Source: Lethocerus indicus (taxonomy: Eukaryota > Arthropoda > Insecta > Hemiptera > Belostomatidae). Taken from it: a DNA stretch of 64,000 bases. Under the pieces are notes generated by a model. That model made no database searches. It was not told where the DNA came from and worked only from the letters and a program-made list of their open reading frames with translations. Position numbers and translations under genes: made by a program. Every line of letters starts with the position of its first letter. Positions within the stretch are counted from its first letter, which is position 1. The stretch lies in the NCBI GenBank assembly GCA_019843655.1, contig JACDQD010000002.1:10490393-10554392 (forward strand). The letters run 5' to 3'. Below are positions 1 to 12,800 of the stretch, piece by piece.

Positions 1-514
1 CATACGTCGAGGCCATTATGGCCTTTGCAAGCGGCAACTTTTGCTCAATTTAAGTTACTGAATTGATAAAATAAAAAGCAAACTCACTAGGAATTTTCTT
101 CCGCTTCCAGTGAGAGGAACAAAAAGAATACACAATTAAAGTGAATTATCATGCTGGAAGGGGGCCGGGCTTTATAAGTAATAAGCCCCGAAAGAAAGGG
201 CAGAATAATAATAAAAAAAGCGAGGAAGAATCGAACAAAAGCAATTGAGCCTAATGAATTCGGGGAGGGGGCGAGAAAAAGTAACAAATGTTTATAGTCA
301 AACCGGATAACAACACATTACTTCAACTTAAGTGGCCTCCTCGCCATCTCACCCCCTTTCCCCCTCTACACCCCTTCTAAAGAACCAATAGAAATTCAAT
401 ATCCGTAAGTGGGGAGGGGGGGGGGCAACGGGGGTCGAGTGATTAAAATTTATGTCAGGGGGCCAAAATTAATATCGGCCCCCTCCCGTTTTTTCTGTTT
501 TCTTTTCTCGTTTT

Positions 515-545
515 TCTCTCTCTCTCTCTGCTCTCTCTCTCTCTC
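515..545. repeat. Short interrupted (CT)n microsatellite
   Basis: Two CT dinucleotide runs are separated by a single G. They lie in a pyrimidine-rich patch that follows a GC-rich segment. Confidence 0.85.
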
Positions 546-1166
546 CTTTTCCTTTTGGAGAGGAAATCATTACGATTCCTTTTAAAACGCCGACTTTTTT
601 TTCCAAGCGAAGTAATAATAGTAGTATAATCTAATTCTGTCCTTTTTCTGCAAGAAGGGGCAGAAAATGAAATGAAATTTAAGCTAAATGTTCGGGTATT
701 ATTAACGAAAAATCTATTTGAAATAAATAAGATAGTACGAAGTATTGTTCGCATTGATTTCAATAGCTGGCGTTCCTTAAGTTTTATGTGTATTCCAATA
801 CACCGGACTTTGTCTAACCGACTCCGGGAAGAAAGGTCCTCGGCAATACCTGTATGAAGAATTATTTAAAATATAAGGATTAGTTAAATTTGCAATTGAA
901 CCAAAATTCGATCTAGGACCGGGAATACTTTGAAGTTATCTGATAGCAGTGCTTCATATTAGATTAGTTTCTCCTAGTACAGTCCTACCACCTACCGTGG
1001 TAGCTAATAATATAGCCTAACCCTACATGTGGCAATCCCCCTCGACGGCCGGACGGAACAGCAGTGTACCAATTGTCCCATCAATTTCATATTTGAATTA
1101 ATTCCGAGAACAGCTCAAATAATTCAAGTACACTCTTTAGAATTAAGACATTATTGTCCATAGTCA

Positions 1167-1218
1167 TAGATGTAATGTAATATAGTGTATCGTAGATGTA
1201 ATATAATGTAACGTGTTA
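1167..1218. repeat. Two-copy 26 bp tandem repeat
   Basis: The segment beginning TAGATGTAATGTAATA recurs 26 bp later as TAGATGTAATATAATG with a few substitutions. It is AT-rich and short, and no function is suggested. Confidence 0.6.
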
Positions 1219-4200
1219 GTTATAATTGGTCCATTACGTAATGAAATTGAAATTCAATATCTGTGTTCTGTGTTTACGTCTATATAGAATAAATATATTA
1301 AGTGAGTATTTTCTCACTCGAGTATTTCTCAATAATCAACAATATGTCGTGCAGTTGTCATTCGATGAATTAAGTAATGAAGATAAGAATTTACTTCTAA
1401 ATTACAAAGTTCCAGTTTTTATAAATCAAACAAAACAGTGGAAAAATACATCTTCGTAAATTAATTCTACCGTATCATTTGTTCAAGATTATCTTAATCG
1501 GGAGTCATTATTTTGTATCACATCAGTCATTATTCAGAAATTTTTCTCGTTTAAATGTATAAGAAACTTCAATTTTATTATAATATAAAGCGTTATTTGA
1601 TATTTTTCGTTATCTTGTTTTAGACTCTATAATCAGAAGAGGTATTGTATTGAGTGCAATTCTGTTAAACAAATAACACCGACTGTATCTGTTTACTATG
1701 TAAACTAAACTCATGAATTAAGTATTAGATTACCCAACTAATGCTAATAATGAAAGCCTCTTAGTTCTTGCGGCCTTGAGGGGTTGGGAGTTTAGTCCGT
1801 CCTGTATTTATGCTTTAATGAACACCTTTATTAGTCATCGCAATTATTCACAATACAGTGAGGATTTAGTGTTTGCATTCAAACAGTGGCTAGGGTCCGC
1901 CGTTTCGGATTCTTGTCAAGAATCGGCGACACTTGCCGGGGAAGTGGAGACGCAATCAATCTCTGGCCTTCTCTAAATAGCATTGATCTTCGTTAGAGCG
2001 ATGCTTGTGTGTCTAAGTGTGGCTGCGTGTTTTCAGATCGCGTGGCACTAGCTTCGCATCGAAGCGTTTCTAATAACATCCCTGTGGCAGGAGGGTGGGG
2101 AAAGATGGCGGACCCCCCTCGCCACAACAAACTAATAAACAACTCAACAGCATTCTGTCCGCCTCATATATATCACTTATGTCGGCCTCCTCAATACAAT
2201 CCTATTCTCGTTTCCTCCCATTCTACTCCCCATTCTATCCCCTCCTTTCTATCTCTGTCAGTTGTTTCTTCTGGGCGAAACTGGGCGGACACGAGCAGGG
2301 TCGGGACCCGGCTATTGGCCACCTCTACACACCTACAATGAACATCCCTGTAATTGACATATTTATGCTCAGGGAATGCTACTCGTAGTACTGTCATAGT
2401 TTGTCTGCTGAATATATTCCCGATAATAAATAATTGTCGATAATTGTAAATGTGGATGGATGGAGATGTGTCTTCAAGTGTTTGTAGACGCTTCGTTTGA
2501 AGTTGCTTATATCTTAGGAGTGGGATTAATCATAGATATGTACAAGAGGCGTTAGTCGTACACATTGCGTATTCACATAATAATACTTTCCCCCAGGCAT
2601 CAATTTAGGCATCAATCACTGACGGAATCTCAGTAATAATCGTACAAAAACCAAATAAATCCATTAATGAAGTATAGTATACTATATAAGTTAAAGGATA
2701 ATAACTAAATCTAAGAGTATCTATTTTATTTAAATAGTATTAAAAAGATTATAAGTGAATAGGCAATAAAGAAGCTAATAGTAAACAACTAGAAACGATC
2801 CTAATTCTAGGAGATTCCTAAGGCAAATATACTTCCTGATATACAGCTCGATGTTCGTGTTTGTTAAAATAAAGTAAAAATATAAGACGAATAAATAGAA
2901 GACACCCTCCTTTCTTGTCCGCTGCGGGGACTCAGTGATCATTGTATCGGCAACGCAAACAAATCGGTTCCGCCAGGAGGGAGAAGGGAGGGACGGACGA
3001 GGGAAATAAAAAGGAAAGCGGATAAAATAAAACCCGCCCTTCTCATCCTAATAGCGTTCATTCCATTTTCATAAAAATAAGGAAAAGAGGGGCGAAGAGA
3101 CAAACGACTGGCAGAAATAAATTGACGGGCCCGAATTCCGGGCCGCATTGTTTCCCCTGCGGGCCACCTCCGACGACAAAGGCTATTAGGGCGTCTCCTG
3201 GTCCCGCCTCCCCTACCCAGATTACATTTTCTCAGACATAATTGCCGATGACAAAGTGGCCCTGGAGATGGGGGACGGGGGCGCAATCTGCATACCCGGC
3301 CATGATCTCCACTCCCCCTCACTGCCAACACCACCCACTGAAATATGTTCATATTACACACCCGTTATCTCCCGCACGCTCCTCTAACCGTTTCTATTAT
3401 ATTAAATAAGTGGATGCCGGGAAGGGGACCTTTGTTTTATTGCCGCGATTTATAAAGTTAAATGGAGCTATGAAAACTGAATTTAACGCTTTGTTGGCCC
3501 CCTCCTACTCGCTTTACGAGAGGGTGAGATTTATTTTACTTCCGCCGCCGATGCCTCCTGCTTTTATATGAATTTCCGCCAATAGAAATTTCGAATTCTC
3601 CGCGACCATAATTATTTCATAAGGCTTTGGAAATACAAATTTAGTTTTCTTTGAATACGCATAGGATATCGTAGACGATGTACAAATTTTGTTTGATACA
3701 TGTATACCGGTCTGCGTGCTATTCTACATTTATGCACACGAGTGTTAAGTCTAAATATACTTGTATTGTTCTCAATTTTGTTATCGCAATCGGAAAAATG
3801 ACGGTAATAATAATGCGAGAACTTTAATTATATTCACTCTACTCCCTGGCGCAGAAGTGATTGGAATGGCATCACTAATTTTGATGCCTTTTGATGCCTC
3901 TTTCGGTTGATTGGTCCTAATAAAGAAATACCGGTTTCGGCGGTTTCTCTCCATTGTATGTAGCACTCCGACAGTAATATAGTGAAAGTAACATTGCAAT
4001 GATAGAGTGCTTTATCGGCAATCGAAAGACGCTAGTACATTTATTAACGATGGTGCGAAGCCGAATCCAGTGTATATTCGTGGCTTTTTTTTACATTCTG
4101 AAATCTACCTAATAATAATGTGTCCAATAGGGGTAGGAAAAAACCCGGGATAAAGGCGGTCCTTTACGGGAAGAAATATGCCTGGGCCGACAACCGTGAC

Positions 4201-5556
4201 AATTTATATACTCGGTGGAGGGAGTCTGGGCGCGGATACTATGTTTTTCTAGTTTGAACTTCAAAGAGAGCAAATGAAGACGGATGAGTGATGGATCGTG
4301 AAGGGTCGTGTTCGATGGGCGGGGGGTGGGGAAGGGGGTAGGAGGCCGCAGCGTTATGAAGTGTTTAATTTTATCCGAAGCCGCGAGACCCGGGCCCTAT
4401 GACAGTTGGCTCGAGCCCAAGCCGCTCCTCATTTATATTACTGGGCCTTTCTTTTTTCTTATTATTTGAAATATGCGTTCTCTGAGGGAGCTCCCTCGTC
4501 GGTCAGTCGGCCCTCTCACGCCGGCTGCAGTTGACGCTTTGAATACCGCAGTATTTAAACTGGACCTTCCTAAAAATAATCCGTAATTATGTCGTACGCC
4601 CTGTATTAACACCGATTTGAATAAAATTAACCCCTCCGTTTATAAAAGATAATGTGGAAGTATGTTACTGTTTCAAAAGTGTGGTCATCTTCCCGTTAGA
4701 TATTTTCATTCTGAGCTATCATACTATTTTGATTCTCTCCAGACTAACAACCAATATGTGTATATTTTGGTGCCCCCTAATTATGGTGCCCCATTGTGAA
4801 CTGTTTCCTGTTAATTACATTCTGATATCGATTTTGTAAATTTGTCGATTTTCTCGAGCTGGCTGGAATACGTAGCCTTTAAATGTTAGTCCAATAAAAC
4901 GTGAATATAATATAAAAGGAATACCGTTTTATAAAAAAGTGTAGAATCGATGTCCGGGAGGGTCCTCGCGGCAAAAAATTTCTGCCTGTATTAAAAGCGA
5001 AATTAAACACTGGGGGGTGAAGGGGGTCACCACCCCGAAAAAACACGGGGAAGGGGAACCGCTTTATATTTGCCAGTACCCCCAGGCCACCCTTGGCATT
5101 ACATTTTTAATGAAACCTTTTTTAAATATCGACCACTTTCCCCCGCGCAATTTCATCGCTGAGGGGTCGGGCTCGGATGTTTTCCGCCAATTGGAGGGCG
5201 GCTATACAGAAAAAAAACTTGTTTTCCGGCACCACCACTTTTTTCCTTCATTTTAACCAAGGTTGTATTTACACGACGGAGAAGCAAATTTATTCCAATA
5301 ATTCTCGAATTAAACGGGCGAAATATCTCTCGAGGAACTAGGGAGACAAAGCTAATTTAAAATGCAGATTGGGGGCCGTGTCCGAAGGTACACAGCAAAA
5401 GAAGAAAAACTCTCGATGTCGAAGATAGGAAAAGGAGGAGGAGGAAAAATTAAAAAGTTTTTCCGGACCACGGGGGGATGAGGAAGAGTTCCTAATTTTG
5501 GAGTCACTTGGACCCGTCGTTACGGAAGTAAGTTGTTTCGGTTTAAATTAGGAGAA

Positions 5557-5577
5557 CCCCCTTTTAAAAAAAGGGGG
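5557..5577. repeat. Hairpin with 9-bp stem and 3-nt loop
   Basis: Five C and four T are followed by seven A and five G, giving a perfect 9-bp stem (CCCCCTTTT with AAAAGGGGG) around an AAA loop. It is flanked by GC-rich DNA. It could arise by chance in a region of homopolymer runs. Confidence 0.7.
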
Positions 5578-8500
5578 CGCCGCTTCCCCCATCTCTGAAT
5601 TATGAGGGCCCCAACTCCTACCGCAATTGTAGCATCCATACCGACTCCGGTTTCTCCTATGCCCGAGGATCTTAAGTTAAATATATAGGGAATTTCTGAC
5701 AGGTTATTTGGATTGATGAAGTTATTTGTAACTAATTTAATATATATCGATTAAATTATGCAGCTAGAGCCAGATTATCTCGAAAGAAGAAACTAAGAAG
5801 AAAGGCGTATCCCTGAATATAACAATAATATACGTCATCATCTCTGATATTTAGTAATATTTAGTTAGATCCTTGTAGTAGTGCTCGCTTTGTGCATATC
5901 GAGAGAACAACTAAAACAGTATGAGATTTAACGCGTTATAAAGTGAGAACGTATAAAGGATAATTTATATTGTTATGTTATACTATAGTAGTCGGGTAGA
6001 TGGCTCTTGAGGGCCATGGTAAGGGAGAAGGGTAGGTTCCTTCTGAATTATAGGCCCCAATAAGGGGGCCAAGGCTGGCCCGAACTGAGTTATAACGGGC
6101 CGTTGTAGTACGGGCCGGCCTGCAATTTATTTCCCAATATGGGGGCCCCCGCTACAATATAAGCCGGCCATCTTGTAACGGCCTCATAAACATGGACCTA
6201 TTCCCCAGTTGGTGATTTACACCACCGACCGAACCCGCGACGCTCCTGTCAGCCACACCAACCATATCCATGTCTACTACAGTTCTACCCTCGACACGAT
6301 ACAGGTTATACGCAATTTGTTGAATTGTTGTTTAAAACGACGACGCAAACAATTACGGTTACAAATTTAATAACTAGAAATGCATAAAATAATTTTTTTC
6401 TATCCCTAAACTGAAATAAGTACTTCGTCGAATAAGAGGAACGACAAATGTGAAATAGCGTCTAACGTTCTACAAGTGTAAGTCTGTGCTCAAGTTATTG
6501 CGATAGTATTGATTTACGACTTTCATTTCATGCTGATATAAACAAAAAGTTTCAATCTAACTGTAGACAGCTATGCAAAATTAAAAATAATTTGCGAGAT
6601 AAAATGGAAAACTCTAGAGAAAACCCATTACCGGAAATGGTCTACTTTCAAATTTGCCGAGAGATAAAGAATGACCATATGCATATGTAGGGAATATAAC
6701 ATCTGAGGTATTTTACTGGAATCGAGTACTAAAGTACTGAATAGAATAAATGAGAATCTGTCATATTTGTCATTGTCTCATCTTTCTCCGCCTAAAAAGC
6801 TCTCGTCCTCCAAACTAATTGGTCGTAAAATATGAAATACGAGATTAAAATCGTCCCTCCTTTTTTCTATCGTTAATACGTCCCAACCATCAGATTAAAG
6901 ATTGTCCTCGACACTGTAATATATCATACGTGATCTGAGTCTCATATTTTAGGCGACAAATTACTGGAGGGTTTTATTTTTATTTTTCCCGGACCCGGGA
7001 ATATGAATCGAGCCAGTGGCTTCGGGATAACAGCCAAACGTATCAAATTAAATGGTTCATAATCTCTCGGTCTCGTTCGTTATGGCCAAGGCTAAGGGCG
7101 GGTTCCAGGAAGCGGCGGCGTCCTCGCAACAACAAATAGCCCCGTGGAGATTAATTGCCGGCCCGGTTATATTTGGGTCGGACAAAGTCCCACCGTCCAT
7201 ACGCTTTTTCAGAGGAAACATTAATGCGTCCCCCAGGCCTATGGCATTAATCATTTGCTTGGGTTCTTTTTTTGGGATCTAGTACCCGGTGCCGCGTTCA
7301 ATGACGATTTTGTCGTTTTCTCGAAACTCCTTCTAATTTCGCTCTGAAATGAATAGTACTAGCCCCATACTCTACAGACTTATAATAAAGATTTCAAATT
7401 AAATAATGCTATACAATTTTTAATGATCTAGGTTAGGGGAGAGTATGAAGTTACTATGAAAATTATTGCCTGTGTTGTCCCCTTCCGTCTCATCTAGCGT
7501 TAATTAAATAAAGTTTTTGATAGCCAAAGAAATTAAATGAGTGGGTGTTCCTGATACTAACCTTCAACAACATGGGGGAGTTATAAATGTTATAATAAGA
7601 AAACAAATAATATTCTTCATAAAATTCAATAAAATCATTGACTCCTTCCTAACGTACGACAATAATTAATAATGACGGACCAATTCTATTAGGCGCGTCC
7701 CGAATTTATTTCAGGCGAAGTTATTTCTTTCTTCTCCCGGCGTCGGGTAGGAACAGTGGCACGAGTTCTTTCAGACGGCGTCAGAGATTTTTACTAAACG
7801 GCACGTTGTAACCCGGTTATGCCCAATTAATCCGAAGGGACATTTGTGAAAGGAAATTGGAGGCGTAGTGATAGAGAACTGTCTATGACATCGTCTAGAC
7901 GTCGGGGAGCCACAGAAATGAGCTACACGCCCGTTTACAACGCGCGACAAGGAAAATAATTACCCGACAATTTTTGAGGCTGGAGTTCAAAAAAAAAATA
8001 CAACAGAAGTGTTATGTTTTTTGGTGCGAGCTGTGTAAGGGAAGAAAAGGGAAAGAACAACGGGGAACTTATTAGTTAAACGTGTTTGTGTTCAAAAGGC
8101 GATATTAGTCATGGGACTGGTGGTTGGTGGGGGGGGGGTGTAGTGGCCCGCTATTCTGGTCACCGGCGGGGACTTATAAATAAACAACTATAGTTATCTT
8201 CCGTACTGCTTACCAAGGCCCTAGGTCCAAACACAGGCCGGCAACGTACCAATAGTGAACCTCTTTTATACAGTAAAAGGTTTAGATAAAGTAATAACAC
8301 GGGGCCCGCTAAGTGTGGCCGCCACCTCTCCTCATTCCACACGTTGTTGTTTGTTTCGATGCGATAACAACGGTTATTGACGAACGTTTGGGGCGTGTGC
8401 ACCATTTGATTAGACTATCGGTTTAGTATTCAAACAAGGGCTCGAATAAGAACCAATAGCTAAATAAAACTATAAATAAGTACATAATAAAGTTCTAATG

Positions 8501-9015
8501 CCGATTGCATTATAATAAATAATTATTTTTAAAAGGGGAACATTTTCTAGAATCATAACTAGATATAAATTTTCGGTTGTATCTTGTTGAACCAGCCAGT
8601 CCCATTAAAAAAATTATACTAGAATTCTTAAGACATTTTCTATCAATGGCGATTGCACAATGTGTGAATCTTTTCCAAAAATAATTTCATAAAAATGCTG
8701 CAAGTACCTTTTCATGTCTCTTGACATCGGGAACATCAGCAACTGTGATTTCATTAAAAAGTTGAATAATAAACGTCGGTGCACTCCCTATTTTTAGTGT
8801 AATTTGATTTTTATTTCATTGCAATATTGCATCCTAGTAGTCCTCGAATTATCTTTTGCTGGGGTGGTGTAGTGACTGGGGGGGGCGAAGCCTCTCCAAT
8901 ACGGGGAATATCACAATTAAACTCGGGGATTAATTTATACGCGAAGTCAGAGAGCCAGAGACAGTGGGAGATTATATACCTGGGGTAGGGGAAGGAGCCG
9001 GGTGGCTGGAACTGT

Positions 9016-9075
9016 GTTATTAGGGTTGAGACGTCTCTAAAGGGGTTGGGGAACAGACAATGGATGAGAATGTCT
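9016..9075 (+). repeat. Duplicated segment, copy 1
   Basis: This copy shares an ordered series of blocks with 9610-9683: GTTATT followed by GTTGA, then CGTCTC, then the 18-mer CAATGGATGAGAATGTCT at the end. A 12-mer, AGCCAGAGACAG, lies just outside this copy at about 8953 and inside the second copy at about 9641. Shared order and orientation argue for a diverged direct duplication. Confidence 0.6.
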
Positions 9076-9609
9076 TCTGAGACGCCAACAAGGGATGGGA
9101 CGCGGTCGACACTCAACCCGAGGCATTTGTAGAGACTCGGCGCTTTGATAATAATTACCCCGTTCGCAATTTAAATTTTCAATCCCACCCCTCGGGTAAT
9201 AGTCTAGGGAATATATGTAAGCGCGGAGTTCTCAAGGGAGAAAACTACGAATTTAAACGGTTCTACACGTTCTGAAGGGGAGAAAAACACCTTAAGGAAA
9301 GGGCAGCGAGTGTAAGTTTACCTAATAATAGGACGAACCTATGAACAAATTTGAATTTTTTCGCGGTTTTTCTACTTATTGTAGACTGTTAAATGAATGC
9401 TCAAGAACTAGATTTAAATAATAAATATTTCTTTTTTATTAAGTTCCCCCTGAAAATCTATCTTGTATTAATGCGTAAACTCCAGAAAATAATTGAGCGG
9501 TCGTATGGCCACCAGGCCTGAGCATTCTGGGCACTTTCATCATCGAGTGTATTGTAATTATATATAAATGGTTATTGCAACATAAAGCCGAAGAGCGATG
9601 AGGTAGGGC

Positions 9610-9683
9610 GTTATTGGTGTTGAACCGTCTCGGGGACGGGAGCCAGAGACAGAGGAGGACTAACACAATGGATGAGAATGTCT
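9610..9683 (+). repeat. Duplicated segment, copy 2, next to a CT array
   Basis: This is the second copy of the segment at 9016-9075, with about 15 bp of extra sequence before the shared 18-mer. The (CT)n array starts about 55 bp downstream, while copy 1 has no microsatellite. Confidence 0.6.
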
Positions 9684-9734
9684 CGGGAGTCGCGAGCCTT
9701 GACGGGCGGAGAGGGGAAGGGCTCTGCGGTCTCA

Positions 9735-9737
<3 letters not shown>

Positions 9738-9814
<77 letters not shown>

Positions 9815-9815
9815 G

Positions 9816-9863
<48 letters not shown>
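9738..9863. repeat. (CT)n microsatellite, two blocks
   Basis: An uninterrupted CT run (about 9738-9811) is split by TCCGATC from a second run (about 9819-9863). Long Leu-Ser or Arg-Glu open frames across it are microsatellite translation, not genes. Confidence 0.97.
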
Positions 9864-9865
<2 letters not shown>

Positions 9866-12800
9866 CTTAATCTTTCATGCGGCAACACACCGGCTGGGAA
9901 CTCCCCAACCCATTAGTGTCTCGAGAGCCGCCTCGCCGTCCAAGTCCCCTGTTTTTTTTCCTTTAATTTTACGGTTTTCCTCGTATTAATCTGAAGGATT
10001 TAAACTTTACATCGCCCCTTCCCGACCCCCAACCCACCAGGACGAAAGACCGCAGAGAGGGAAAGAATTGGCGGCGGTTCCCCGGGCAGCCATCAACCCG
10101 GTCTCCGCTCGGGGAATGGTGGGGCTTAAGATTTAAAATCGTCATTCTGAAAATAACAAACTTCTCTTCTTGGCAGTTAATATGTTCTTGGAGTTATCCT
10201 TACATTTCTTCGGAAACAAAATCATTTAAAAATTATTTATATCTGTAATACCAATTTAACGATGCGTAAAGAAGTTTAAAAATACCAAAACCAATTATAA
10301 TAACTATAATAACCTTATAGGGATAATACGTATAATACGGCCGGAAAGAGTTTCTAATAAAATGCGTATTCGATGAAAAAGATTGTTATTCAATTACCGA
10401 TTTTTGTCTAATTCTTGCCACTTTTGAAACGATACTATCCGGTTTTATCAACGTTTTCCTTGAACTGGTGAAGAATTTCCCATTGGAAGGGAATGGACAG
10501 ATTGGAAGTGCGGAGAGTGCTCATTGTTTTATGCGAGTTTTATGTGTATCCCTTTCCATTGTCCGGTGTATTGTGTAGGAGGTCCGGGGCTAAGTGCACT
10601 TAGCTGTGCCCGACATTTACCGAACCGGCCAATACATATACTCACTCCTCCTCTCTTACTATTTATCCGTTCCTTTTCTCAACCGTCATTCTCCTTCCTG
10701 ATTTCGAGATAACTAAATCATACAGGCACATACTCAATAAATAATAAATCAAATAATTTATGCGGTAAATTGGTTTACTTAAAACAAAATCATTACTTAA
10801 TTTATATTTGAAACATATCATTACCGCTATATGGCGGTTATTTTGTAGCAAACCCAGATAGCCGAAACAATAGGCACAAGTTATACCGACTTAAAAAAAA
10901 TGTTTTCCCTCAAAATTTGTCATCAGCTGTGTGATTTTATCCCCACTCGCCTGTTTCGTCCTAAGCTGTTTTGGGATCTCTCCATCAGACCAAAACTACG
11001 AAAGAACTGGCAATTACTGTAGTTTTGCGCAAACTTCATAGAATAAAATTTAATATATTTCGTACTTGACTCAGATGGCAAGACTTATCGTGTAATGTTG
11101 TACTGCGTTTAGTTCACCGCGAATTATATTGCTAGTCTCGCGTTTCACAATCTTCTAGTGGCATATGGTAAAGGGGGTTTTAGCATCGGATATGGTTGGT
11201 TGTGAGGTTTTAACTGGAGCATCTGTCAAAACACGGAGGGAGGGAGGGAGGGAGGTAGGGGGCGGGGTTTCCTCAGAGATTGGTATGGGGGATGAAGGGG
11301 GTAGGTTAATTAGCTGCGGCGACAAGTAAGACTACACCGGGCGAGCAACGAGAGCGCAAATCTGAGAGTACACCGCCCCTTGTATAAACACAATTATGAG
11401 TTCTCCCGCCGACTGCTTCGTGCGTTCTCCCAACACGAACCTTGAAATTAAAAACCCAGCTCCTGCCTTTATAAGGCTTCGTCCCTAACTCGAATTCCAT
11501 CGTTGAATGGTTTCCCCATATTAGCATTTGACGGTAATTTGCCCGTAGCTTACATCTTCATTTCTCGGGTTAATCGATTTTGTAGTTAATTCTACCGGTC
11601 CTTTTACTTTATATTTTTTCCAATGTAGCTTGTCCCAAAACTCCGGTATGAAGACTCGTTGAATTATCATTTGCCCATAACTCATTCTCAGTCGGTTGGT
11701 ACTTGATCGGGGGCTTAACTCTAGTGTTCATTGCCAGACTTTTATCTTGGGTACTCGGGTTACTTTTGTAGATATGTGTGATAAGGATAAATTTGACTTT
11801 ATTAAACGAATTTATAGATTCATGATTTCGTCTTTGTGATATGATATGGCTGCGGGAATATTTTGGTGATTGTTTGCGCTGTGTATCGACTGTGCGAGCC
11901 GACGCTCAAAACAAGGAGCGGGGCGAGGGCTCATTTGTCTCGGCAATTTTTCATCGGAAAGGCGCCCGGAAAGGCGTCTGAGCCAAGTGAAAAACTGCGG
12001 GTGGAAAAAGGCCGTAAATCATTAGCCGGCGACGCGTCGGCGCCTCCAAGTCCCCCGGGCCCCAATTTGCCCCGTCGCTCTTCTCATTGCTCATAAAACC
12101 CCTCTCATCTCCCCTGCACGGTTTTCGAGAGGACGGCAAAATACTTATTGGTTTTTCCCCGGGTTCGTGAGAAGGGGGTAGAAAAATATGCCGCGGGGGC
12201 TGTATTAATAGCGGCGCCGGGCCGTTAGGCGACACGCAACGCATGAGTGCCACACCGGCTAATATACATTGACGGGGCACCGTGTACACCCGCCCCTATA
12301 TTGGTTGTATGAGTTGCGGCCCACGCCTCCTCCCCTCCACTCGTGTTTTCCCTCGCCCTTTATTAATAGCCCGGGACTGTACAAACACGACCGCCCTATA
12401 TTAAGCTATAGGTCGCCCACTAACCGGCCAGTAATGGCAAAAGGAATTCTATTCACGCTTCCATCAATGGGTACGGTGCGTACAGAGCATTTTTTTTCAT
12501 TAGAGAGCTCTGAGCGGGATTATTCCGAGCGAAAAATAATAAATGTTATTCAACTGGTGGAAGGATCATTGAAAAGATTTTCCGTGTATTTTGGTGATGA
12601 GCAATCGAATACGAAAAAGAGGAATAAGGAATAATAATGAACCTCTTCTTGAAATTAAAATGTAATAAGATCAGGATGACGATGGTACAAAAAATATTCA
12701 TCTCGAGAACATACACATTCCCTTCGTGTGTACACAATGAGTCTCATTTTTCACTTGAAAGGAACGTCTTGAATGTTCCTGAGTGTGTCGGACAAATATT

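Larger units (their letters stand above)
1..8950. other. Non-coding mixed AT-rich/GC-rich sequence, no gene seen
   Basis: No open frame in this stretch has protein-like composition or a recognisable domain. GC-rich blocks (around 3.0-3.4, 4.1-4.5, 5.0-5.2, 6.0-6.25 and 7.0-7.3 kb) alternate with AT-rich spacers. Small structures seen are an interrupted CT tract at 515-545, perfect 7-bp hairpin arms at 788-803 and 985-1003, a two-copy 26 bp tandem at 1167-1218 and a 9-bp-stem hairpin at 5557-5577. Whether the GC-rich blocks are conserved elements cannot be judged from one sequence. Confidence 0.6.

Noticed and set aside
3920..3960. ACCGGTTTCGGCGG as a third hammerhead-like site
   Set aside because: The expected TCATCAG or TCTTCAG core complement is absent downstream, so only the short ACCGGTTTCGG string matches.
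9439..9989. Arg-Glu and Ser-Leu rich frames of 100-149 codons
   Set aside because: These are translations of the (CT)n microsatellite.
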